Origin: Caecitellus pseudoparvulus
Lineage: Eukaryota > Bigyra: Bicosoecida
DNA: 64,000 nucleotides
Reading direction: 5' to 3'
Assembly: GCA_965644315.1 (NCBI GenBank)
Contig: CBFFRQ010000092.1
Span: forward strand, 62,001-126,000
The position numbers and the translations under genes are program-made. Under the pieces are notes generated by a model, which was not told where the DNA came from, made no database searches, and was given only the letters and a program-made list of their open reading frames with translations. This document shows, piece after piece, positions 8,733-23,700 of this stretch (position 1 is its first letter; the number at the start of each line of letters is the position of its first letter).

Positions 8733-11700
8733 ATGCTGAAGGGCCTCCTGGCTCAGGTGTGTGCATGGCTGCGCTGAGCGCAGACCAGACATTCGAAGGC
8801 CACACCACGCTGCCCATGCCACGCAGGTGCTGGTGGGCGCGCTGGGAGACTACGTGGAAGGGATCTCCGCATCTGAGATCGATCTGAGTCTCATGGGCGG
8901 GACAGTGGACTTGCACGACCTCAGGGTCAAGGAGGAGGTGAGCTGCGGCGCGCTTCCGCGCTTCGCCCATGCGGTTGAAGCAAGCTCGCTGCGCCACCCG
9001 ACCACAGGCCTTGGACGGCATGGAGGTGCCGTTCCGCGTGAAGCGGGGAGTCATTGGGCACGTTCGCTTGTTTGTCCCTTCCTACAACCCTTACGAGCTG
9101 AAGAAGCAGCCGCTGGACCTGCACTTGGAGGACGTGTACTTGCTGGTGGGCAAGGCCACTCAGACGCCAGAGGAAATCGAACGCCGCCGCCAGACAGCAG
9201 AGGCCAGCGCCCTCACCTCTGCAGACCTCACCCGGACGCGCATTGCAGGCGAGGAGTTGGCACCGAAAACCGACGAAGGTGACACCGCCACCCTCGTGGG
9301 GGCCATCGTGAACAACATCCGCATCAGCGTGTCCCGCGTGCACCTGCGCTTCGAAGACTCCACCTCCCACGCCAACCACCCCTTTGCCGTGGGCCTGACC
9401 TTCTCCTCCTTCACAACGGAAAACGCCCGGGGTGCAGCAGCAGTCTTCAAGTCCGGCGAGGCGCCTTCCCTGCGCAAAGCGCAGCTGAAAGACCTGGCCG
9501 TGTACTGGGACCCCATGCGGCAGTTGGCAGCAGACGCTGATGAGAGCGCCATGCCCCGGGCGCCGAGGAACCCAGACCACTTCAAGGCGTTCATGAAGGA
9601 GGGTGTGGCGCAAGGCACCACCCTGCCACACCACCACTACACCCTCCCGCCAACGTCCCCCGCAGCCATGCTGGCAAAGGCGCCAGCTGGCCTCGCCGGC
9701 ATCCCCGCACTGTTCGCAAGCCTGTCCTTGCAGGGGGTGCACTTCCAGCTGGACCGCCGGCAGTTTGTCTCGGCCACCTTCCTCCAACTATGGCTTGAGC
9801 TGCACCAGTTCCGCCCGCTGCACCGCCTGCCCTACTCTGACTCCCGCCGCCGCTGCTCTGCTCCAGATGGCACGTTGGCTCCGTCCTCTGAAGGGCGCCG
9901 AGCCCTCCGACGACAGTGGTGGTTTTACTTTGGGCAGTGTGCCATGGCCATGGCCTCTGACGCTTCAGCGCCTGCAGCGGAGGAGGGCCAGGGCGAGGAG
10001 GAGGCTGCGTCGGGGTCGGCAGCGGCTGCTCCAGAGCCCCAGGCGGCGGCGGCCGCACTGAAACCAGCAGGCGGCGCTGCTGCTGCCAAGCCCAAAAGCC
10101 CGAATCGTTTCCGGTCGTACATTGACGCGTTCAAAGGAGTGGTGGTGGCCGAGCGCGCAGCACTGCGCAAGGGCAAGTCCGTGCTGGAAGCCAGAACAGC
10201 TGGCGACGAGGCTCTGGGCAAAGCAGGAAAAGTCGCCCTCCTGGCACAGGAGACGCAGTTCTCCCTCAAGCAACGCCTCTTCCTTCGGTGGATGGCAGAG
10301 CAGGAAGTGCGCCAGGAGGAGAAGAAAGCTGCCGCTGAAGCTGCTGCCAAGCAGCCGACGCAGAAGCGGAGCTGGCTTGCGTGGGCTGGACTTTCCAGCT
10401 CAGACGCGCCTGCTCCGACGTCTGCGACGCTGTCTCCGGAAGAGATGCGGGCCATGTTCAGCGTCCTGGAACCTGACGAGGCCGGAGAGGCCTCTGGAGC
10501 AGGGGATGGCAGAGAAACCCTGCGCCTGCAGCTGCGCCTGCAAGATGCTGAAGTGCACTTGCTGCAGCACGACCGCTCACCAGCAGCCGTGGCCCACATC
10601 GAAGGGCAGGCTGCCCTCTCGTACGCGAAGTTCAAGACGGCCTTTGCGCTGGAACTCACCGACCTGTTCGTGCAGGACCACGTCGCGGAAGGCAGCCAGT
10701 TTCCCCGGCTCCTGCAGGTGGCTCGGGCTGACCGGGCGCCGACGCTGGCAGAGGAGGCGCTCGCCTCCCAGATGAGCGAGGTGACGCACCCTCCCTCAGG
10801 CTTGCTTCCCGCCTTGCAGGCTGTGGGTGCCGCAGACCCATCCGCACCGAGCACCCCGGCCAGCGGCCTTGCCAGCCGAGCAGCGGCGATGCTGATGCTG
10901 ACACTGCAGTCCAAGGCAGCCCCCGGAGCACAGCCCGGGTCCACCGTGTCCAAACTGCAAAAGATTCACTTGCAAGGGCGGCTGCGCCCGCTCCAGGCTG
11001 TCGTCGCGCCAGCTTCGCTGTCCGCCTTGGCCACGATGTTCGCCTTCCCAGCCTCTGGCGCTCTGCGTGACCAGTTGGTGGGCCGTCTCATGGCGCTCTC
11101 AGCCCCGAGCCAAAGTGAAGTGTGGGACATGCTGAAGGATCGCCCCCAGCTGGACGTGGACGTGCAGCTGGCCGCGCCTGTGGTGCAGTTGCCCACGGAT
11201 GTGCGGGAGCCCTCGGCAGGCATGCTCACGCTGCACGTGGGGAAAGTGGGCATCACCAGCAGTGGGGCGGACCTGGAGGCCTTGAGCAGGCTCCTGCCAG
11301 AGGAGGCAGGTGCCGAGGCTGGCGCCGCCTCCTCCTTCCAGCACATGTACGACTGCATTGGGTTCAGGTGGGAAGCAGTGCACGCCGAGGTCCTTGCGCC
11401 ACACGCCTCGCAGCCGGCCCCTGTGCTTTCTCCCACTTCCTTCACCAGCTCATTCGGCATGCGTGCTGTGCCCGCCAGCATCGCACCACATGCGCCGGAT
11501 GCACTGGTGAAGGCAGAGGTGCCTGCTGTGCAAGTGGACTTGTCAGCTGCGCTGCTGCAGCAGTTGCAGCAGCTCTCTCGCCATGCAGCTGATCTCACTG
11601 CAGAGCTTGCCGCCGCAGAGGCCGCTGCAGCGGAGGAAGCGGCTGCAATGACCGACATTCCGTCCGAGGCTGTGTCGTCCCGCATCGCGGCAGGGGCCGA

Positions 11701-14700
11701 GGCTGCGGGGGGCGACGCTGCAGGCGACGCCCAGCAGCTCACCCCCAGTGCAGACGCATCGACGCAGTCGAAGGCTGGCCACACCCTTGCCATTGTGCAG
11801 GCAAGCTTGGGCCACGTGCACCTGAGCGTCTCCGGGGTGAGCAAAATTATCAATGCGGAGGCAGAGGCCGTGCCTGCGGAGCCCTGGATGCGCGGTGCCG
11901 TCCCCGACTGCATTGCGCTGCACGTTGGTCGCCTGTCCACGCATGCTGAGGTGAACGTTGGCAGTGCAGCCGTGCAGTCCAAGCTGCGGTCTCTGCATGT
12001 CGTGGACACGCTGACGGGCACAGCGGAAGAGCAAGCAGTTATGCTCACATCCACTCCAGAGTGGACTGCGAGCAAGACGCTGGACTGGCTCGCGGGTGGA
12101 GCTGGTGACGAGGAAGGCGTACAGGAGCTGATTTCTGTGAACGCCACGCTGCCACTTGGCGCCAAGCCTTCGCAGAGCGAGGTGCTCAGCCAAGTGCTGG
12201 CTGCGGATGTGCGAGCAACTTGCCTTCACTTCCTGTTCAACCCCCACTCTCTGCAAGCGCTGGCCCAGGTGCTGGGGGAGGTGAAGGGAGTGCGGAAGGC
12301 GCAGGGCTCCCTGGTGGAGTCTCCAGCGCCCCTGGACAGCGACCTGCTCCAGACGCCCAGCACCGTGTGGACTGAGCACTCTGATGGCTGCACCTCGGCA
12401 GAGCCGAGAGCCCCTGCATTTGACTGGGCCACAGCTGTGCAGAGCATGCAGCTGAAACTACACCTGGACACGATGTCCGTTTCCCTGTGGCGTCCTGAGA
12501 CGAAGTACACACCCGCAACCATTTCTGCGAGGGGGCTGGGGGTAAGCGTCGACTCTTTCGAGGCCACAGGCGGAGGCGCGCCTTCCGGGCGCATCCAAGG
12601 CAGTCTGAGTGATCTCGAGGTGACGGAGGGGAGCCCCCTGCCGTCAGCCTACCCTACACTGCTGCGCAGACAGAGCAGTGAAGAGACGGACGTCCTGCTC
12701 TCCTTTGACATCATCACCTGCTCCAACGACGCTGATGCAGAACTTGCGGCGCACGATGCTCGCGTGTCCGCCACGCTGCACCCGCTTCAGGTTGTGTACG
12801 TGCATGAAGCCTGGATGGACGTCGTGCAGTATGCGACGTCGACAATGCTCCCCACGATTAACTCGCTGACCGCTGCAGCCCCAATCAGCGAGCTGGGCAC
12901 GGACCCCGTGGCTGCCTTCTACAAAGGCCAGCAAGGTGGAAGCCACGTGGTTCGCACAGGCCCTGCCCAGCGCAGCGTCCTGGACATCCAAGTGGAGGCG
13001 CCAGTCATCGTCGTCCCACAGGGCAGGCAGGACGCCCCTGCCCTCGTCATCAGCCTTGAGAGCGTAAGTGTTTCCACGGCAGAGTTTCGACGCCAGGCTC
13101 TCGTCGGCGCAGGCAGCGGTTCGTGCGTCGTGGACAAGGAGGTCTTGCGAGTGTCCCTGCACGAGGTGCGCCTGGCGCAGACCTTCATGCCAGGCTCACC
13201 AACCACTGGCCCAGTGCCTTGGGCAGCGCTGACCACCTCCGCTGCATCAGCCACGCCCCTGGGGGAGCCCATGGAGGTTGTCAACGTGCAAGTTGAGCGC
13301 CCGCTTGTGGAGGCGCTCTTCCCTGCACTGCCCGCACTGGACGTGCAGGTGGACCTGTCGGCAGCCCGCCTTGCGCTGGACAAGCCCCAATTTGATAGCA
13401 TTAACCTCCTTCTGAAGCGAAACCTGGGCGACACAGCACGCTCAGCATCCCAGCTGTTGCGGGAGGCAGACTTCGAGAGCTGGGAAGCAGCGCGCCTTCG
13501 TGCGCAGGAGCGAGCAGGGCAAGGCAGGGACTCCCTTCGCATCCGCCTTCGAGCCGACGCTGGCATTTGCTTGGAGTTGAGGGATGACAGGGTTGGTTTT
13601 GCCCGCGTGGAGCTGCCGAGCTTGAAGCTTGGCATGCTGTCCTTGCCGGCACGGTTCGCAGGCGAGGCCGCAGCAGACTTCGGGGATGGCGCATTGACTT
13701 GCATGGCAGTGACGCTGGGAGAGCTGCAACTGGTGGACCCGAGTCTGCCTGCTGATGGCGCTTTCCAGCGTGTAGCTGCGCTGCAAGGGTCGGCATCCCG
13801 CCAGCCCGCCCACTCGATCCAGGCTCTGGCAGAAGAGAGCATACTGGGGGAAGATGATCCCATTCACATCACCTTGCAGCAGGGCAGTTGTGGTATGCAG
13901 TTGGGGGTGCAAGTTGCCGATGTAGCGGTGGCGTTGCTGCCCGCCTTCCTCAGCAAACTCGCCGCATTCGTCGCCCCTCCGGACACAGGAGCTCCAAGCC
14001 CGGGCAAAGATCAGAAGCCTGCCACTGACACGTTCATGCGTGTGAATGTCGATTTGGGGGCCGCGAACGCCATTCTCCCGTCTTGGGCGAATCGCCCAGA
14101 CATGGACACGGACACCCTCTCGCGGGTGCTGCAGGATACGTGGGACATGCACATTGCTACCCAGGGTTCCTTGCAGCTGCGTGCCGAAGGGAGCACGACT
14201 GATTTGAGTGTGATGCTGGATCCCACTGGGGCATGGTGTGTTCCAAGGCACGCCTCGCACTACATCATGAAGCATACGCAAGAGACTGATGGAGCCAGCA
14301 CGGCACCCATTGAGGTGCTGCATCCGACTCGACTTGCCGTGCAGCTGAGCATGGTGGCGGGGAGTGCCACAGGCCCTGCGCAGCACAGCCTGGATCTCGA
14401 CCTTGGCCGGCTTCACTTGACAGCCTCACCCATTGTGGCGCACGTGCTGCGCCTCTCCTCGGTCTTCGTTTTGAACTCGTCCACTTTAGAATCCCCTGCC
14501 GATGCGAAGGAGTCGGTAGCAGACGAAGTATCCTGGAGCATCAAGGCTAAGTGGCCCGGCGCCCAGCTGGATGCAGTTGCATGGGAACCGTCAGATGGGG
14601 AGGACTTTGCTGCGTCAGCTGAGTTGCCCCAAGTGGCTCAGGCCGCCATTCTGCCCAGCTCGTGCCGCCCGGGTACCAAGGCTTTCCCCGTGGGTCAGGT

Positions 14701-17700
14701 GCTGCTGGCGCCAGATCAAAGCGGCGAGGCCGCTGAAGGGCACTGCTTGTCCCTGAAGTACAACACGGGCACGGGGGCTGTTGAGTTCGCGACTGGAGTT
14801 CGGCTGGATGTGAAAGCAGCACTCGCGTCCGGGGTCATCGAGTCCGTGCTGCTTGAACCTTGGCACTTTGAGGCCGATGTATCCAGCACTCTGTCTGACG
14901 GCGAAGCACACACCACCGCTCAGCTGAAAGCGCTGAACGCTTTGAAAGTGCAGGTGGACAACCAGCACGCCACGCAAGCGGGGCGCGCGAGCGTGCTTTG
15001 GGGAGCCTTTTCGGAGCACTGGAATGGCAAGTTGCCTGCTGCAGCAGCAAAGGGCGCTGCCACGACACCCGCTGAGGAAGGCGAGGCCCCCACCATGCGC
15101 GGGTCAACCAGCGCTACTTTCCACATGCCCGGCATTGAGGCGAAGCTTCTGAGTCGGTTCCTCGTGAACGAGTACGAAGTCAGCACACTGAGCTCGCCAG
15201 TGGCTATCGCCAGCGTGGCGGTTCCTGAAGTCAGCGCAAACATGCAAGTCAGCGCATCCGGCACCGAGTTTTCACTTGAAGCCGGGGGCGTCCAAGTTCA
15301 AGGCCAGGGTGCTGGGGCAGGAGGGGAGGACGTACTGTTCAGCAGCGTTCCCAGCACTGTGCATGACTGGATGGGTGCGTGGCTGCCCGCGCCGGCCCTC
15401 GGAAGCGCACATGGCGTGTCGGCCAAGTACTCTGCGCCAGCCCAGGGTCCAGCTCGAACATCCGTTCAGTTGCCGGCTGCGGTGGTGAATTGGTCCCCCG
15501 TCCTGGTGGACAACGTCCGCTTCTTCGTCGTGCAGGCGCTGAAACAAGGCCTAGAAGCCTCCCTTGGTCCAGGAACGGCGCAGGGAGGCACCTCTGAGCA
15601 CCTTGCACTGGACGACGCAGAACAAGTAGTCCATGCGGTGCACGCCGGTGAGAGCTCCTCTTCCAATCCCATCTTGCGGCTGGCTGGGTTGCCGGAGCAG
15701 TTGCGCAGCTTCCAAGCCAAGCAGCCAAAGCAGGGCGCTCCGGCGACCGACACCTCGTCCATGCCGGGTCTCTCTGAGGCAGACGTCAAGGAGCGCATTC
15801 TGTCTGCTATGCACCATGCCTACGAGCTGCTGGGTGGTGCCAGCGACCTGCTGAGTGTCTCTCTGCCGGCGCTGCAGGTTGCTATGCTTCGGGCAGGCGT
15901 GGACACGGACAGTGCCGCAGCAGACGAGTCACAACGCTTCCCAGCGTGCGAAGCAGTGCTCCGTATCAATGGAACTGACGTCTCTGTCGGTACAGCTGCA
16001 GATGGCAGGGGAATCATGCACGCAAGGGTGTCAGAGGTGTCGCTTTGGGACACCAGCGGCGTGTTCCACGCGGGAACGACTCCCCTGCTGCACTCGGACG
16101 CGGTGCACAGCGACGGTGACGTCATCTGCATCTGCACCGAAAGCTTCCCCCAATCTCACCCTGAATTCGTCAGTGCATCGTCACGCGTGTGGATTGCCGT
16201 GGCGCCGATGCCGATCGTGTTCACGCAAGGCGCCTTCATGCGCGTGTTGCAGTACGCAACGGAAGGGGTGTTGCCAGCCCTCTCACTGGACCTTGCACTT
16301 GAAGTGGACGACTCCAGCGCAGCATCCTTGAAGTCTGCCGTGTTCAGCCGCACCCTGCTGAACATCCACGTGGCCTCTCCGCGGCTGCTCCTGCCCCTGC
16401 ACCCAGACCGCATCGGCGGGGAGGTGCCTGTGGAGAATCACCCCCACCTCTCCGTGACTCTGGGTGGTATCGTAGTTCGCAACTCCCTTGCAGCCATGAA
16501 TGCCTCCCGAGCCACCTCTGATTGCCTCGTTGACACGATGCACGTCAGCGTTAGCGGATTGTCCTTGGAGCAGAGCACCGGACAGCAGATCCTGCAACTG
16601 CCGCAGCTGGACTTGTCCATGGACCGCATGGCTGGATCACTCAGCCCTGAGCTGGATGCCCATGGTGCCTGCGCGTCCACTGATACGTTGCCAAGCATTC
16701 TGAGCGCGCTGCCGCAGTTTGAAGGCGACTGGGGCACCGGGTTTGACGTGCAGCTTGCAGCCGCACTGCCGGAAGCAGTGGCAGTGCACGTAACTCCTGG
16801 GGCAGTCGCGAACCTGCTCCTCCTCGTGACAAACAATCTTGGGAACAGTGGTGCAGCCCAAGCTTCAAGTCGCCAGGAGGTGGCGCTTGCACAGGGCGGA
16901 ACGTTGGTCCCCCACCCGCACAGCGGCGCTTTGCCAGGTTCCACCCGCATTTCCTTCTCTGCAGCAGGGCTGTCTCTGTCCCTGGCCCGGGATACACCGG
17001 ATTCCCTGTGCAGCCAAGTGGAGGTGAAGCAGTTGCTGCTGCAACTATGCACGGCAGCCGTGGAGGCAGCTGGGCCAACCCCGAGGCTGTCCCTACTCTC
17101 ACTGCGGTCCAGCATCCGCACCGTGGAAGTGGGGAGTGCTGCAGTGGCAGGTGGGGTCCTGCACAAGGTGCTGTATGGCTCGAGTAGCAAGGCAGACGCC
17201 GCGCACCAAGCCATGCTCGCCGCCGACCTGGATGTGGTGTCCGGTCTGAGCGCCGGGAGCGGCAAGTACGTGTCCCTGTCCAGCAGCCTGCAGGACTTGG
17301 CCGTCGTGGCAGCAATGCGGTGCTGGGCCAACGCCCTGAACGTCGTCGTGGACGGCATGGGGGACCAGAGTGTCACGGAGAGCCTGCCTCGCTTCATCTC
17401 CGTCGCCCCCTCCCAAGCCGAACCCCTGCACACCACCGCAGCCATCGCCCTCTCCGCCGCCCTCCTCGTACCTTTCAAGCAAGTCGACGAAGGCGAGGAC
17501 GTCAGCTGGACTGCCAGCCAGCGTGACAACCTCTCCTTGCAAGTGGACGCCAGTGCAACTGCCGACATCGCGCTGCACCTCCGTGGCATGAGCATGCGCA
17601 CCTTCCCCCTCCTGAGCACCATGCGCAGTGCCTCTGTCGGGCAGCAGGCAGCAGTGGCTAGGGCAAACGCAGCAGGTCTCCCTGTGCCCTCCCTGCTTCC

Positions 17701-20700
17701 TGACTATGTCATCTTGCAGCACAGGCAGTCCACCGTGCAAAGCGATGGAGTGCAAGTTTCAGCGTTCATGCAGCGTGTGGGAGGCACAGCTGTTCCCTTG
17801 CTGCACCCTACACGGTTCAGAGCCGAGGTTGGCGCTGACAGCTGGCTCTTTGCGCCGGCACAGCACAGGCTTGAGGCCCAGCGCGTGTACGGCCCACCCC
17901 CGTCCACGATTGTTCGAAGGCGCCGAGAAGCTGGCGCGCAGGCGCGTGGTCTGCGCCAGCACGAGTGGAAGCGCTGGGCGCAGGGGCTCACGCACAGCTC
18001 GGGCGTGGCAGCCAGCGAGGCAGCGGTCTCCTCTGCGGCGGCCATGACGTCCTGGCTTAGTGCCTCTCGCCTGCCTTCCGCTCGCACGACGTTTACGCTG
18101 GCAGCCCAGGAAGGCAGTGCCGTGGTGCAGATTGGCTTCCGTGACATTGTGAGCCTGACAGATGCAGCAGGTTCCCTGTCTGAGAGCATGGCCGCATTTC
18201 AGCGCGGAGCTGCGGAGGCAGGAGCGGAGGTGCAAGCGTCGCCCACCAGCGCGGACAGCCCGGGGCCCGAGTCTCCCGGCCAGCTTGCCATTCCTCCAGA
18301 AATGGCGTTTGGTTCTGTGCCGGCGCACATTGATGATTACAGCCTGCACGTGCAGCACGATGCTTTTGATGAGCTGCGTGTGCGAGCAGTGCCGCACCTC
18401 GCCGAGGTGGGGGTGCTGGAGCATGCAAGCTCACGCACGGCGCCACGTGATGGGCTGCTTGGCCTCATGGGCCTGGTGGCTGAGTCTGACTACGTCGTGG
18501 CTGTGGACGAAGCAGCCCCGGCGTTCGACATGGCGCCCCCTGACGCGGCAGTGCACACCATCCACCTTCGCAGTCAGCCGATGACCGGGCACGTCTCCTT
18601 TGGACAGGGTCTGAGACTGCTCCTAGTCAACGATGTCGGGGGCGGCAATGGCTTCTTGATGGGCGTGACGCTGCCTGTGCTGTCAGCGGACGTGCACGGG
18701 AACCTGGCAACGCTGCCGGCTTCGGCTTCAGGCACGGCGCTGTCCCTGCTTGACACGGACAGCCTCTTGCTGGGCCAGCCTGTCGGCGCTGGCTTCGCAG
18801 CGGGGACAGTGGGTTTCGCCGTGCCTCCCGGCTCGCTGCTTCCCGCTCCCCAAATTCGCCCTGGCTTGCTGTCCATCTTCTGCTCGGCAGATTTGGAAGT
18901 TGCGGTGGACGTCTTCAACGCCGCCTCGGGTGCATGGGAGCCTTTCCTGCAATGCCTCGGCCTGCACGCTCAGTTCTCAGCGCTGGATCTGTTCGTGCCG
19001 GGTGGCACTGCAGGCGAGGATCACCTGGGGAGGCGGGCGCCGCTTCGCCAGGCTTTCCTGGAGAGTCGCCAGCCGGGCGATGTGGGCATCACCCGTGGCT
19101 TCGTGCCTGTGGGATTCGGGCCCGGATCAGGCAGGCTGGAGATCACGGCTTCCTTTTCCACGTTTGAGCGCTGCCTGGGAGTCATGCATGCGTGGGAGGC
19201 GGCACAGGCGCAACGGGCACAGCAGGGGGCCGCATCCGGCCCAGGTGGGGGCTCCACAGCCCTTCGCTTTGCATCCCAGTTCGTCATTCGTAACGACTGC
19301 GGTGCCGCCGTCAAGTTCGTGCCGTCTCACCTTCAAGATGCGCTGGTGGCGGAAATCGCCGACCCAGATGCGGCGTGGGACAGGGCGGCTGGCAGGGGTG
19401 GTGGCGGGTTTGACGCTGCAGCTGGCATTCTCCTGCTCCCAGGCCAAGAGGCACCTCTCTCTTTCCCTGTGCCAGAAGGCATGCTGGACGCAAGGCGCGC
19501 CCTGTCCAGCCACGACGCAAGCAGGGAGAGTCCAAAGCACGTGCAAGTGTGGGTGCAGGGCTGTGCGTTGCCGCTGCAGCCTGCCGACGTGCAGCGAGCT
19601 GGTGTCCTGCGCAACTCAATGCGCCTTACAGCCAGCCGGTCTGGTGAGAGCGCAGCTGCCGTTCCACTGTCCACTCAGGTGAAGGTTGTGGATGGCACGA
19701 CGGTGCTGACGGTGCGTTCCCGGGTTGCGGTGCACAACCACACCCATTTGGAGTGCGAGGTGCTGGTGCCTGGGCGTGCAGTGGGAGACGACCCAGTGTT
19801 GGTGGGGGTGGTGCAGGCACACGCTGCGTTTGCCTTGCCGCCAGAACACAGCACAGCCAGTGTGCTGCACCTGCGCCCAGTGCGCTACCGCACCGACGAC
19901 GATGAGGAGCTCCCCCTGCGCCACACTGCGTTTGACAGCATTAGCCTCCGCACCAACCAAGAACATGAAGTGCTCGCCCGTTGCCAGGGTGGGGACGGCG
20001 CCAACGCGCTGCCCTACAATCTTGTGTTGTGGTCTCGGCTGTACACGCGTCTGGACGGCGCGTACAAAGTGCTGTCCTTGAGGCCCCCCGCTGAAGTCAC
20101 CAATGGCTTGCCTCGCAGCGTGGCTGTGCGAGTGGTTCAGGGAGGGCACCCTGTCGCGCTGCCGTTGGAGCCGGGCGCCTCCTGCCCCGTGTACGCTGCC
20201 AGCTGCCTCATGGACACGGCCATGTCCGTGGAGCTGGAAGGGTACGCGCCCAGCGCCCTGCCATCGCTGAAGGCCTTCATTTCGGAGGCCAAGTCTGACG
20301 GGGGCAAGTCCATGTCTGAGACGCGACTTCGCCTCGCACAGCAACTGGCGGATGGGCGCTCCAGCTCCACGCGGGACGGTGCGCTGTACTGCTCTGTGGA
20401 GTACTCGGCCCACTTCGCTGTGCAGGCTGCCGGGCAGAAGGCCAGCAACCGCACCTCTCTTCCCCGTGTCTCCATGGTGCTCTTTGCCTCTCACTGGCTG
20501 GTGGACAACAGTGGTTTTGGGCTGTCGTACGGGCTGGCGGGTGCGACAGGTAAAGTGAAGGCAGCGGAGACTGGGCAGGTGGTGGAGGAGCTGTTTGAGC
20601 AGCAGCGCTGCTTCAACTTTTTCTCTGGCAAGTACGAGACCCAGCACTGGCTTGCCCCCCACGGGCAGCCCAGCAGCAAGGCCGAGGTTGAGGCGAGGCT

Positions 20701-23700
20701 GCCAGCTGGGTGGAGCTGGACTGGGCCGTGGGTCGTGCACGTGGGAGAGGGGCTGGGGCCTGAAGGCTTCGACTATGCCTTCGACTACCCTGAGTTCAAG
20801 CGAACTGGCCGCACGCCCCAAGGTAAGAAGGGCGCGAATTCCTGGGTGCGCCAGCGCAAGTGGCTGCGCACGAGAGTCAAGACAGCGCCCGCCGCTCCCG
20901 CCACGCCGGGGGTGGATGACTTGGGCACTGCCAGCTCCGATCCAGATGCCGTGACCATGGTGCATCTGACTGACAAGTACAGCGCGCTGCAAGTGCGGCA
21001 TGGCACGGGCACGTGGTGCACAGGGACGGACCTGACCAGCCTCATGGGCGCTGCCAACCTGGTCGTGCCAGTCGACAGCGGCATGCTGGCCCAGCTGTCT
21101 TCCCCGGGCCAAACCCGCCGTGGGCGCTCAGGCACGCTGCAGCCTGCGTCGGCCGGGCAGTCCACTGCATCGCTGTCCGCAGAGGGCCAACTGCCCCATG
21201 CGCTAAACTTGGTCTCCTGGCAACGCCCGGCAGCGGCCCCATTCCATCGCAGCAAGGTGGTCACCATCTCCCCTGCGCTGTGGATTGTGAACGCATGCCC
21301 GTCCCATCTGAAGTGGTGCTACACGCCCATCAAGCGCCGCAGCAAGCCCGAGCGCATTTTCGACGTCAACCCAGGGGAAGCGGTCCCCATGCACATGGAC
21401 ATTTCGGACCGCCTGGCCTCCGACTGCCTGCCGTACATTTCTGTGTGCCCGGACATTGCCATGGGCAGCTGGTCCTGCCCCTTCCCAGTGGGCATGCAGG
21501 AGGAGTTGCCCATCACCGTGCCCATCGTGGACGCGGGGTCCACGCGCACCCCCGCAGGGGTGCTGCCTGCCGGCCACATTGTGCTGGGGGCCTCCTGTAA
21601 GCCACACGACACCATCCCTAACTCGTACGTCCTGGTCATCACGCAGTGCACGCAGTTCCCTCAGTGTGCCGCGCCGAACAGCACCGCCCAAGCCCGCCCC
21701 ACGTCCACTGTGCCCCCCCTGAGCCAAGAGGAGGCGGATGCGGCGCTGGAGGAGGGCGTGCCCGCTGTCGTCCCTGCCACAATGACCATTCGCAACACGA
21801 CTGATGCGGTGCTCTTGTACAAGCAAGTGGGTGCCGTGCGGGTCTCTGACGAAGGCCGCAGGGTGCCAGCGGCGTATTACGCGGCGTTGCCAGGGGAGGT
21901 CGCCGCCGTCGGCTGGGAGCAGCTGCACAGTGAAGCTACACAGGAGTTCGGCATGCGCTTCGTGTCTGCAGAAGCCTGGGACGCCGCTGGAGCGCAGAGC
22001 CCGTGTGCCGAGCTGCCCCCCCGTGCCCTGTCGGCTGAGATGCAAGTCGCGCCTGACCGCCTCGGGCAGCGCGCCGTCGTGACGGTGCCTGGCGCCACCC
22101 GTTCTTCGCCTGCCCAGCGCCTCGCAGTGTCTGTGAAGGTGGCAGCCCGCACCGTGGAGTTGCTGGCGCATGATGCAGATGAGACTGCACTTGCAGTCGG
22201 CAGTGGCGCGGCGACGGGCAGCGGTGCGGCGGCGTCTGTGGACTCGGCGGCTTCAGGCAGCCAAGATGTGCTGGAGAATGCCTATGAGCGTGACGGTGCC
22301 AGCTTGCTGGGGCAGGCAGCCTTCGCGCATGCGGTGATGCACGGACAGTGGGGTGCACTGGCTGCGGACCAGATGTGGGATGATGTGCACTCGCTGTCCC
22401 TGGCTGGGCTCGGGTTGTCCCTCGTGGACTACCGCCCCTCTGAGACGCTGTACCTGTCCATGGACCACGTGCAGCTGCTGAGCAGCAAGGACCGAACAGC
22501 GTACCGGCTGTCCCTGAAGGTGCTGCACCTGCAGTTGGATGACATGGCCGCTGACTCATCGTACCCGTCTGTCGTGACCTCCCTCACAGCCGCGTCAGCT
22601 GCCATTCGTGAGCATGCCCAGTGCCAGAGCCTGGGGCGGGACACGTCCCCCTCACCGCAGGCGCTCGCAGAGACCATGGCCACGGCACTTAAGGCCGGGC
22701 TGTCCAGGGCCGCGTTGGAGCTCAGCGTCGTGCGTGTGCGACACCCACGCAAGATGCTGCTGAAGGGAGTCGCACTGCAGATCGCGCCCCTGCGCGTGGC
22801 TGCCTCGTACGCGCTGATCCTCTCCTCGCTCCTGCAGGGCGTGGTCGTGCAGCACTCGGTGCAGTCTGCAGCCATGGCGGCGGAGCTGCAAGCCAAGTTG
22901 CGGGGGGGTGCCGACCGCGTCGTGGCGGACTCCGTTGCCCGGGCGGTGCCGGCTGCCACGCTGGGCGACGCTGCCGGCACCGGCGGCACCGGCGCGGTAC
23001 CCCTCCGCCGCACCCTGGAGCTGCTGTTTCCCTCCAGCTCCCACCTGGACAGCATCCGAGACTCCACGCGAGCCTGGATGCTGGGTGGGGATGTGGACAT
23101 GCTGCAAGATGGGACGAGCGAGCCACCTGGAGCCCTGACCAGTGCCGGGGCGACCCTGTCCCACCTGGAGGTCGCAGAGGCCCTCGCCACCGCCCCCATC
23201 CTCGCAGCTGTTTCGGCCCTGTCCACTCGCCGAGGCACAGACCCTGCTGCGGTGCTGGCAGGGCTGCACGCAGCGTCGGCGGCAGCAGGCGGCACGCAGC
23301 CCATGGCGGCACTGGGCGTGCGCCTGGACCACTTGCTCAGTGGTGGGTCGGAGGGCAGCGTGCTTTCCGCAGTGCTGGCAGGCCGCATGCCCCTCTTCAT
23401 CGAGCGCCTGTCCATCCTGCCAGTGCAACTGCTCCTGTCGTACAAGTACGCTGGGCTGGGTGAGGGCATGTCGGCGCCACAGGAGGCGGTGCAGTCTGTG
23501 GATGCTGCGTTTCACCACACCGTCGGGCGGTATCTGCGCACGTCCCTGACGCTGAACGACGCACCAGTGGGCGTGCCTGCCTTCCAAGAAAACCACACGC
23601 TTCGCACACTTGGCGCGACGATGGGCAGGTGGGTGGAATTTGCGCGCGGTCACTCCATGTCCCCCGCTGCTCTGGCCGGCATCATCACTTCCAGCAACGC